From Paenibacillus_T sp033239625 (GTDB lineage: Bacteria; Bacillota; Bacilli; Paenibacillales; Paenibacillaceae): a stretch of 64,000 nucleotides of DNA. A program made the translations under genes and the position numbers. The stretch lies in NCBI RefSeq assembly GCF_033239625.1, contig NZ_BTCK01000022.1:1-64000 (forward strand), written 5' to 3'. Below are positions 51,100-58,345 of the stretch, piece by piece (within the stretch, counting starts at the first letter, position 1; each line of letters opens with the position of its first letter). The notes beneath the pieces are model-generated. The model saw nothing but the letters and a program-made list of their open reading frames with translations, searched no databases and had not been told where the DNA came from.

Positions 51100-52027
51100 A
51101 TTCCAAGGCATTTATATCGCATTGTATTCCGCTTATGACGACAACGGCGAGGTGAGCAGAGAACGCGCGAAGAAGCTGGCGCGTCATTACGCATCGACTG
51201 GTGTCACGGGGCTGTATGTAGGCGGCAGCTCGGGCGAAGGGATTTTGCAGAACGTGGAAGAACGTAAGGCGATGCTCGAAGCAGTGCTGGAGGAGGTGAA
51301 GGGGGAGCTGAAGATCATCGTGCACGTCGGCGCCAATTCGACCCGCGACAGCGTCGAGTTGTCTCGGCATGCTGAGCAGTGCGGGGCGGATGCAATCTCG
51401 GCTGTTCCTTCCATTTACTATCGGTTGTCCGAGGCAGCCGTCGAGCATCATTGGCAGTCGATGATCGACAGTTCGTCGCTGCCGTTCATTATTTATAACA
51501 TTCCGCAGACGACAGGCTTTAACTTAACGGTGCCGCTTCTTCGTAAGCTCGCAGCGCAGGACAAAGTTATCGGAGTGAAGATGTCTGGCGAAAGCACATT
51601 CGACCTGCAGCAATACAAGATGGCGGGCGGCGAAGACTTCCTTGTATTCAACGGACCGGACGAGCAGTTTCTTGCAGGTAGAATCATGGGGGCAGACGGC
51701 GGCATCGGCGGTACGTATGGCGTCATGCCGGAGCTGTTCTGCGCGCTAGACCGCCTATTCAAGCTCGGCAGCATCAGAGAGGCGCAGTCGCTGCAGAATA
51801 CAATCAACGATTTGATCAGAAGATTGCTCCGTTATCCGTCCTTGTACGGCGCATGCAAGTACATTCTGCAGCTTCGCGGCATCGAGACAGGCGAGCCGCG
51901 CCTGCCGCTGCTGCCGGTTCGGTCGGAAGACCATGTCTCTCTGATGGAGTTGAATCAAGATATTATCGCGGCAACCGCTAAGCATTCGCATGTTACGGCG
52001 TTGGAAGGGGCGCAGCATCATGCTTGA
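51077..52027 (+). CDS. nanA: N-acetylneuraminate lyase-like aldolase
   Basis: A 316-residue TIM-barrel class I aldolase of the DHDPS/NAL family. The ligand loop is YVGGSSGEGILQ, the catalytic Tyr is in FIIYNIPQTTGFN, and the Schiff-base Lys in VIGVKMSGES. The GGSSGE rather than GTTGE loop favours the sialic acid lyase branch, as do the kinase and epimerase next door. It would cleave N-acetylneuraminate to N-acetylmannosamine and pyruvate. TTGGAG lies upstream of ATG 51077. Other 2-keto-3-deoxy sugar acids remain possible substrates. Confidence 0.85.
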   Translation: MTTELAAKFQGIYIALYSAYDDNGEVSRERAKKLARHYASTGVTGLYVGGSSGEGILQNVEERKAMLEAVLEEVKGELKIIVHVGANSTRDSVELSRHAEQCGADAISAVPSIYYRLSEAAVEHHWQSMIDSSSLPFIIYNIPQTTGFNLTVPLLRKLAAQDKVIGVKMSGESTFDLQQYKMAGGEDFLVFNGPDEQFLAGRIMGADGGIGGTYGVMPELFCALDRLFKLGSIREAQSLQNTINDLIRRLLRYPSLYGACKYILQLRGIETGEPRLPLLPVRSEDHVSLMELNQDIIAATAKHSHVTALEGAQHHA

Positions 52028-52697
52028 TCAAATAGCGGGCGGGCTCGTTGTGTCCTGTCAGGCGCTGCCGCATGAGCCGCTTCATAGCCCTTACATTATG
52101 AGCAAGTTGGCGCTGGCGGCAATGAAGGGCGGAGCGGTCGGTATCCGTGCGAATACGAAAGAAGACATTCTCGCTATTAAAGACGAGGTCAGCCTGCCGG
52201 TCATCGGCATCGTCAAACGCGATTATGAGGACAGCGGCGTGTTCATTACGGCGACGAAGCGAGAGATCGATGAACTGCTCGAAAGCGGCTGCGAGATGAT
52301 TGCGATGGATGCGACGAGCCGTACGCGTCCAGGCGGTGAGACAACGGCCGAACTGGTAACTTATTGCCGGGAGCTTGGCGTCGGTGTTCAGCTGATGGCC
52401 GATATCTCGACGGTAGCGGAAGCGGTCGCAGCGGAAGCGTTTGGCTTCGATTGCGTCTCGACGACGCTGCATGGCTATACGCCATATACATCGGAGTCGA
52501 AGCTGTATGACGATGATTTCGCTTTCCTGAAGGCGGTGCTGCGGGAAGTGCGCATCCCCGTCATCGCGGAGGGCAACGTGCTGACGCCGGAGATGTTCAA
52601 GCGCTGTCTTGAACTCGGCGCCGCATCTGTCGTCGTCGGCGGAGCGATCACACGCCCGATGGAAATCACTCAGCGGTTTGTTAAGGCGATCGGGTAG
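52020..52697 (+). CDS. nanE: N-acetylmannosamine-6-phosphate 2-epimerase
   Basis: A 225-residue TIM-barrel enzyme with the NanE pattern throughout: LVVSCQALPHEPLHSPYIMS, GIRANTKEDI, the Lys in VIGIVKRDY, MIAMDATSRTRPGG, TLHGYTPYT and VIAEGNVLTPE with ASVVVGGAITRP. It converts ManNAc-6-P to GlcNAc-6-P, the last dedicated step of sialic acid breakdown. It overlaps the lyase gene by 8 bp, showing translational coupling, and is the last gene of the operon. nagA/nagB genes are not in the window. Confidence 0.95.
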   Translation: MLDQIAGGLVVSCQALPHEPLHSPYIMSKLALAAMKGGAVGIRANTKEDILAIKDEVSLPVIGIVKRDYEDSGVFITATKREIDELLESGCEMIAMDATSRTRPGGETTAELVTYCRELGVGVQLMADISTVAEAVAAEAFGFDCVSTTLHGYTPYTSESKLYDDDFAFLKAVLREVRIPVIAEGNVLTPEMFKRCLELGAASVVVGGAITRPMEITQRFVKAIG

Positions 52698-52719
52698 AGC
52701 GGTTGCGGTGAAATCAACG

Positions 52720-52756
52720 AAAGCGGCACGCCATCGGAGGCGTACCGCTTTCTCGC
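52720..52756 (+). terminator. intrinsic terminator of the sialic acid operon
   Basis: AAAGCGG-ACGCC pairs with GGCGT-CCGCTTT, followed by CTCGCTTT. Confidence 0.85.
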
Positions 52757-52791
52757 TTTGACGGCAATATGTAGATTGGAAAGTTCGCAAC

Positions 52792-53385
52792 TTAGGAGTT
52801 GCGAATGAAGGTCACGGAATCGATCCGCGTATCCACGAGCAGCATGAGCTGCTCCGCCATATAGTGGGCCGAATATTTGAAGCCTGTCTCCGCCCAATAG
52901 AGGAAGACGCCGACGGTTGCGGACATCCGGTAGCTCAGCATGATCTCGTAGTCGATCGGCGGGCCGGCATCCTCCATCTCGATATGCATGTCGCGGCGCA
53001 TCGACTCCCGCATCACATTGTACACTTCGTGGCCAAGCGTCTTGTCGACGGACAGCAGCGCCTGAAACACCTGTTGATGCAGCTCGATATGCTCGAACAG
53101 CATCAAACCCGAAGGAAACGTATCTTTGGCGGCGATCCGGTCAAGTCCCTCGTAGGGGCGCAGAAGTGCATTGGCAAAGCCCTGCAGAAATTCGTCATGA
53201 ATGTCGCGAAGCAGCTCTTCTTTGCCCAAATAGTGATTATAGAAAGTTCCGCGGTTGTAATCAGCGCGCTGCGCGATATCCGCAATGGTAACTTCATCGT
53301 AGCCCTTCTCCAGCACGAGCGTCACGAAGGCGTTCTTAATCGCTTCGCGCGTCCGCCGCGTTCGTCTGTCCAGTTGCTCATCCAT
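52792..53385 (-). CDS. TetR family transcriptional regulator
   Basis: A 197-residue repressor. N-terminal helix-turn-helix at about 10-57 (VTIADIAQRADYNRGTFYNH, YLGKEELLRDI) and an all-helical ligand-binding domain resembling the YfiR/DhaS-type C-terminus (MSATVGVFLYWAETGFKYSA). It is divergent from an SDR gene, whose 236-bp upstream gap contains repeated GAACAC-type words; it may repress that gene. Ligand unknown. Confidence 0.92.
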   Translation of the reverse strand: MDEQLDRRTRRTREAIKNAFVTLVLEKGYDEVTIADIAQRADYNRGTFYNHYLGKEELLRDIHDEFLQGFANALLRPYEGLDRIAAKDTFPSGLMLFEHIELHQQVFQALLSVDKTLGHEVYNVMRESMRRDMHIEMEDAGPPIDYEIMLSYRMSATVGVFLYWAETGFKYSAHYMAEQLMLLVDTRIDSVTFIRNS

Positions 53386-53621
53386 GAATGGGATCCGCCT
53401 CCGTTGTTCAAGCTATATCCATTGTGAACACTGCCGTCCGAAATGTCCAATATCGAGTCGAAATTGAACACCGAGCCATCAAATGTCGACTACATGACAT
53501 GACGGCATGGACTGATTATTGTTCATTCTTCCGATGAGCGGTACCCTATAAGTGCAGCAAGGAAACGCAAGCTGCAGCAGAGTACCGATACTCATTCCAC
53601 AACAAAGGAAGCGAATATATA

Positions 53622-54389
53622 ATGAGCAATAATCAAGCGAAAACAGCCGTTATTACAGGTGCAGCAGGCGGCATTGGCAAAGAGCTCGCCCGTCGTCTGG
53701 CGCAGCGCAAGCTGAACCTTGTGCTCGTTGATTTGAAAGAAGAAGCGGTTAAGGCAGTTGCCGAAGAGCTTGGGCTCGATAGCACGAACTCCCTTACCAT
53801 CGGAGCAGATGTATCGAAGGAAGAGGATGTTCGGGGCTACGTCAACCAGGCGATCGAGAAATTCGGCACGATCGATTATTTTGCCAACAATGCAGGCATT
53901 GAAGGCCCGTCCGGCTTGATCGAAGATCAAAGCGTCGAAGCGCTCGACCTTGTCTATAATGTCAATGTGCGCGGCGTATTCCTTGGACTGAAATACGTTA
54001 TTCCGGTTATGAAGCAGCAGCAATCCGGCGCCATTCTGAATACGTCATCCCTTGCAGGCCTGTTGGGCGGTCCCGGGGTGTCTCCTTATATTATGTCCAA
54101 ACACGCCGTTATCGGCCTCACTCGTGTAGCGGCTAATGAAGTTGCCTCGCAGGGCATCCGCGTGAATGCGGTGCTGCCAGGCACGATCAACACCGGCATG
54201 ATGCGCCGGATCGAATCGAACTTCGGCGATGCCGACCAGTACAAATCGGCGAACGAGGCAGCGACGCCGATGGGCCGCTACGGCGAACCGCAAGAGGTTG
54301 CCGCGGTTATGAACTTCCTGCTGTCCGATGAGGCTTCGTTCGTTACGGGCTCGTTGTACACGGTGGACGGCGGCATGATCGGCCAATAA
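53622..54389 (+). CDS. short-chain dehydrogenase/reductase
   Basis: A 255-residue classical SDR. NAD(P) motif VITGAAGGIGKELARRL, structural motif NNAG in YFANNAGIEGP, catalytic Ser in LNTSSLAGL, Y-x-x-x-K in SPYIMSKHAVIGLTRV, and VNAVLPGTINTGM. Asp after the second strand (LVLVDLKEEA) indicates NAD(H) preference. It is divergent from a TetR gene. Substrate unknown. A terminator follows. Confidence 0.93.
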   Translation: MSNNQAKTAVITGAAGGIGKELARRLAQRKLNLVLVDLKEEAVKAVAEELGLDSTNSLTIGADVSKEEDVRGYVNQAIEKFGTIDYFANNAGIEGPSGLIEDQSVEALDLVYNVNVRGVFLGLKYVIPVMKQQQSGAILNTSSLAGLLGGPGVSPYIMSKHAVIGLTRVAANEVASQGIRVNAVLPGTINTGMMRRIESNFGDADQYKSANEAATPMGRYGEPQEVAAVMNFLLSDEASFVTGSLYTVDGGMIGQ

Positions 54390-54417
54390 TAACGCGATTG
54401 CCAATGCAGTCGTATTC

Positions 54418-54456
54418 AAAACCCTCGTCTCTTCTCGAAGAGACGAGGGTTTTTTG
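54418..54456 (+). terminator. strong intrinsic terminator
   Basis: AAACCCTCGTCTCT pairs with AGAGACGAGGGTTT around TCTCGA, followed by Ts. Confidence 0.92.
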
Positions 54457-54588
54457 GACGCAATCGTCAGCATATAGTTGGATTATATGGAAGGAACTTG
54501 CGAAGGAGATGGAGAAGCTACGAGATACAGTGTTGTAATCATATACATACATTCGGTTCGATCAAATCCGAGAAGCGGGGAATTGGCG

Positions 54589-55005
54589 ATGGAGATTATC
54601 GTAGTAGCAGCGGCTGTTATGCTGCTGATTGTTAGCGGGTTTCATCTGTTCTGGGCATTCGGAGGAAGATGGGGAGGCGGTGCCGCTGTGCCGGAGAAGA
54701 TGGGCGGAGGGCTCGCATTCAAGCCGGGCCCCGTTGAAACCGCGGCGGTTGCGCTGCTTATTCTGGCTGCGTGCTACTTCTTGCTTGCAGAAGGGGAGCT
54801 GCTGTCTGCGCTGCACACGAATGCGCTGACCGAGTGGGGGAGCATACTATGCGCGGCGGTTTTCGGTATCCGGACGGTTGGCGATTTTCGTTATGTCGGT
54901 TTCTTCAAAAGGTGCAAACAATCTCGGTTCGCCAAGTATGACACCTGGTTCTATAGTCCGCTATGTCTGTTTCTAGCAGCGGCGTTTGTCGTGGCGCTTC
55001 AATAG
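54589..55005 (+). CDS. DUF3995 membrane protein
   Basis: A 138-residue integral membrane protein with four hydrophobic segments. It matches DUF3995: IVSGFHLFWAFGGRWGGGAA, then PGPVETAAVALLILAACYFL and VGDFRYVGFFKRCKQSRFAK with DTWFYSPLCLFL near the end. GGGG lies eight bases before ATG 54589; the frame is open upstream without family likeness. Function unknown. A terminator follows at once. Confidence 0.88.
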   Translation: MEIIVVAAAVMLLIVSGFHLFWAFGGRWGGGAAVPEKMGGGLAFKPGPVETAAVALLILAACYFLLAEGELLSALHTNALTEWGSILCAAVFGIRTVGDFRYVGFFKRCKQSRFAKYDTWFYSPLCLFLAAAFVVALQ

Positions 55006-55025
55006 ACGGTATCAATAGAATGGGT

Positions 55026-55055
55026 CGCCCTCTTCATGGAAGTGGGCGTTTTTGT
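55026..55055 (+). terminator. intrinsic terminator
   Basis: CGCCC-T-CTTC pairs with GAAG-T-GGGCG (55026-55035, 55039-55048), followed by TTTTTG. Confidence 0.87.
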
Positions 55056-55393
55056 TTTAATTTGCAAGTTTATATTTCGAAAATGGATTCCGATAGTAGA
55101 ACTGTAATACTTTTGATGATAACAGGCGAATTGAACCATAGCCGAATAGGGCTTGAAAGCGCTATGATGTTGTTTAAGATGCGATATCGGTCACAAGAGC
55201 GGGCCTCCCTATGAATGTTACAGGGGGAGGGTTATACAAGAATGCAGCGGAACAGTGGAACGAGCGGATAGGTCACAAGGATAAGCGCTGGCGTGTAACG
55301 GACTCTAAGGCTCTAACATCTGTATAGTGTTCATTAGCTAAAAGCTTTACGCAGTCCGTTATCTTTCGAAATCGATTTAGGAGAGTGAGTTTC
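55056..55393. other. intergenic region upstream of AraC gene
   Basis: No convincing gene. AT-rich up to about 55110; TAGGAG near 55377-55382 is the RBS of the next gene. No clear operator recognised. Confidence 0.35.
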
Positions 55394-56323
55394 ATGCCGG
55401 AGATGAACAGTTTATATAACCCGGCCAGGCTGGAGGCGGATCACGCGCCGTTCATTACAGCCTATTATTATAAGCAGTGGGACGGATTTCGGATGTCGTT
55501 CCATTCCCATGATTCCGTCGAGATTATGTATGTCATCTCTGGCGATTGCGTCGTCGAGACGGAGCGAGAGGTCATTGCGCTGCGCAAAGGCGATTTCGTC
55601 CTGTTGGACGCGGGAGTGAGACATCGGCTGCTCGTGGACAAAGGGCGGCCGTGCCGCATGCTGAACGCGGAGTTCGGCTTTATTGATGCAGGCGCAGGTC
55701 ATCCGTCTGTCCGGGCGCTGACTGCCGACAGCCCGGCGCTGACGGCGCTGCTGGCGGCGGCGGATCCCGCGATCGTGCTGCGCGATCCGCATGATGTGTA
55801 CCAGACGCTGCGCAGTCTCGTAACGGAGCTCGACAGCGGTCACGCGGAACGGAGCTGCATGGCGCAGCTGCTGCTCGGCCAGCTGCTCGTGCAGATTGCT
55901 CGGCTTGCGCAGCTGAAGCGCGGCGGCGCCGTGGCGCAGACGAGCCGCTACGTGCGCGAAGCGGCGGAGTATATTCGCCAGCATTACGACACCGATCTGC
56001 AGGTGAAGGAAGTGGCGGATGCGGTTCATCTGCATCCGACGTATTTGCAGCGCATTTTCAAAGCGGGCATGGGACGGTCGCTTGTCGACTACTTGACGGA
56101 GATCCGGATGGAGAAGGCGAAGATGCTGCTGGCGCGTACCGATATTCCGATTACGAGCATCGCGGATTATATCGGACTGAACAGCCGCCAATATTTCAGC
56201 ATGCTGTTCCGCAAGATGACGGGGGTTACGCCGATCGAATATCGGAGAGGTGCGGAAGCCTCTTATTACCCGCCATCGGTGTTCGAGAACGGTCAGCGTG
56301 AGGCAGAGTCGGAGTCAGGTTAA
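55394..56323 (+). CDS. AraC family transcriptional regulator
   Basis: A 309-residue regulator with an N-terminal cupin (MSFHSHDSVEIMYVISGDCV, KGDFVLLDAGVRHRLLVDKG) and a C-terminal AraC domain (VKEVADAVHLHPTYLQRIFK, TSIADYIGLNSRQYFSMLFR). ATG 55394 lies ten bases after AGGAG; GTG 55385 is too close to it. It sits 133 bp upstream of, and in the same direction as, the GH4 alpha-galactosidase gene, and probably controls it. Confidence 0.9.
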   Translation: MPEMNSLYNPARLEADHAPFITAYYYKQWDGFRMSFHSHDSVEIMYVISGDCVVETEREVIALRKGDFVLLDAGVRHRLLVDKGRPCRMLNAEFGFIDAGAGHPSVRALTADSPALTALLAAADPAIVLRDPHDVYQTLRSLVTELDSGHAERSCMAQLLLGQLLVQIARLAQLKRGGAVAQTSRYVREAAEYIRQHYDTDLQVKEVADAVHLHPTYLQRIFKAGMGRSLVDYLTEIRMEKAKMLLARTDIPITSIADYIGLNSRQYFSMLFRKMTGVTPIEYRRGAEASYYPPSVFENGQREAESESG

Positions 56324-56456
56324 GGGATGAAAAGCTGTAATAGTTGACATGCTTTCGCTGAAGTGGTCGTTATTTTGGATACGTTGTCATGGCCAGCCTG
56401 TTACAATGGGGACATAGGACGGACACGACTCCGTCCCGCAGAGGAGGCCGATTCAC

Positions 56457-57962
56457 TTGTCATTCAAAGTAACGTTCATCGGAGCTGGAAGTATCGGATT
56501 TACGCGTGGGCTGCTGAGAGATTTGCTCGCAGTACCAGAATTTCATAATATCGAAGTTGCATTTACGGACATTAACGAACACAATCTCGACATGGTGACG
56601 CAGCTGTGTCAGCGGGATATTGAAGCGAACGGATTGAACATTCAGATCCAGGCGACGACCAACCGCCGCGAAGCGCTGAAGGATGCGAAGTATGTGCTGA
56701 CGGTCGTTCGGATCGGCGGTCTGGAAGCATTCGCGACGGACGTCGATATTCCGCTGAAGTACGGCGTGGATCAATGCGTGGGCGATACGCTGTGCGCAGG
56801 CGGCATTATGTACGGTCAGCGCGGCATTGCAGAGATGCTGAACATTTGCAAGGACATTCGCGAGGTTGCATCTCCCGATGTACTGCTGCTCAACTATGCG
56901 AATCCAATGGCGATGCTCACTTGGGCGTGCAACAAGTACGGCGGCGTTCGTACGATTGGTCTATGCCACGGTGTTCAAGGCGGCCATTGGCAGATCGCGA
57001 CGGCGCTTGGTCTGGAGAAGAAGGACGTCGATATTATTTGCGCAGGCATCAACCATCAGACGTGGTATGTGCAGGTGCAGCATAAAGGCGAGGACATGAC
57101 CGGCAAGCTGCTGGAGGCGTTCGAAGCGCATCCGGAATTCAGCAAGACGGAGAAGGTGCGCATCGATATGCTCCGCCGCTTCGGCTACTATTCGACGGAG
57201 TCGAACGGTCACTTGAGCGAATATGTGCCTTGGTACCGGAAGCGTCCAGACGAAATCAAAGACTGGATCGATCTTGGCACGTGGATCAACGGCGAGACGG
57301 GCGGTTATCTGCGCGTGTGCACGGAGGGACGCAACTGGTTCGAGACGGACTTCCCGAACTGGATGCAGGAGGAACCGTTCAAGTATGAGGCGGACAAGCG
57401 CAGCGAGGAGCATGGCTCGTACATTATCGAGGGCTTGGAGACGGGACGCGTCTATCGCGGTCACTTCAACGTCGTCAACAATGGCGTCATCTCGAACCTT
57501 CCGGCGGATGCGATCATCGAAGCGCCAGGCTATGTCGACCGCAACGGCATCAACATGCCGCATGTCGGCGACCTGCCGCTTGGACCGGCTGCCGTCTGCA
57601 ATGTGAGCATCAGCGTGCAGCGTCTGGCGGTTGAAGCGGCGGTGCGCGGCGACGATCAACTGCTGCGCCAAGCGATGATGATGGACCCGCTTGTAGGCGC
57701 GGTGTGCAATCCGAAGGAGATCTGGCAGATGGCGGACGAGATGCTCGTCGCGCAAGAGAAATGGCTGCCGCAATACGGCGACGCGATCGCTGCCGCGAAG
57801 ACGCGCCTTGCTGCGGGCAACCTCATCCCGACGAAGGACTATGCAGGTGCGGCGCGCCTGAAGGTGAAGACGGTCGACGAGATGATGGAGGACCGCGAAG
57901 CGGCTCGCCGCAACGCATCCGAAGCCGATAAGGCCAAGGAACGTCCGGCGGCAGCGCATTAA
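56457..57962 (+). CDS. melA: alpha-galactosidase, GH4 family (MelA-like)
   Basis: A 501-residue NAD- and Mn-dependent glycosidase of family GH4, unrelated to GH27. NAD motif FIGAGSIGFTRGLLRDLL, substrate and metal residues in LLNYANPMAML, GLCHGVQGG (Cys and His) and AGINHQTWYV. The last ~30 residues are Arg/Ala/Glu-rich (EDREAARRNASEADKAKERP) and likely unstructured. Start TTG 56457 follows AGGAGG. It hydrolyses alpha-galactosides such as melibiose by an oxidation-elimination route. AraC regulator upstream; no transporter adjoins it. Confidence 0.94.
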   Translation: MSFKVTFIGAGSIGFTRGLLRDLLAVPEFHNIEVAFTDINEHNLDMVTQLCQRDIEANGLNIQIQATTNRREALKDAKYVLTVVRIGGLEAFATDVDIPLKYGVDQCVGDTLCAGGIMYGQRGIAEMLNICKDIREVASPDVLLLNYANPMAMLTWACNKYGGVRTIGLCHGVQGGHWQIATALGLEKKDVDIICAGINHQTWYVQVQHKGEDMTGKLLEAFEAHPEFSKTEKVRIDMLRRFGYYSTESNGHLSEYVPWYRKRPDEIKDWIDLGTWINGETGGYLRVCTEGRNWFETDFPNWMQEEPFKYEADKRSEEHGSYIIEGLETGRVYRGHFNVVNNGVISNLPADAIIEAPGYVDRNGINMPHVGDLPLGPAAVCNVSISVQRLAVEAAVRGDDQLLRQAMMMDPLVGAVCNPKEIWQMADEMLVAQEKWLPQYGDAIAAAKTRLAAGNLIPTKDYAGAARLKVKTVDEMMEDREAARRNASEADKAKERPAAAH

Positions 57963-58032
57963 GAATCAGCAAGTGACGCTGTTCCCTAATGTATAGATAT
58001 AGGCACAAGGAACTGATGAATAGACAAGTACC

Positions 58033-58082
58033 AAACGCCTGCAATGGTTACGCTCAGCGTGACCTTGCGGGCGTTTTTTGTT
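58033..58082 (+). terminator. intrinsic terminator after melA
   Basis: AAACGCC-GCAA-GGT-ACGC pairs with GCGT-ACC-TTGC-GGCGTTT, followed by Ts. Confidence 0.9.
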
Positions 58083-58218
58083 GTTTATTTTGGAACGGTA
58101 TAGGGCTGCTGAATGCCTTAGTTTAACCCTATTTAGATCGTTGGTAGGATCGCTCGCATTTTAGCAAAACTTTAGATATAAATCGGGCAAAAGTACCGTA
58201 TTTATGGATTTGTTCGCA

Positions 58219-58247
58219 TTGTCGGCTGATCAAGTTAGTGATACAAT
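58219..58247 (+). promoter_or_regulatory. promoter of the contractile injection operon
   Basis: TTGTCG (58219-58224), exactly 17-bp spacer, TACAAT (58242-58247), 99 bp upstream of the first ATG. The remaining gap 58083-58345 is AT-rich and holds no gene. Confidence 0.55.
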
Positions 58248-58345
58248 TCGTATCAAACATGATGTGAAAAGGGGGCGTATGACATACGGATTGTAGCGGA
58301 TTATTTGGCCTTGTCGTATGGAAACGTCCATACGGAGACATAGAC

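Noticed and set aside
56961..57959. 332-codon minus-strand open frame opposite melA
   Set aside because: Composition (Arg/His/Leu-rich) is typical of an antisense frame, and the plus strand is an intact GH4 enzyme.
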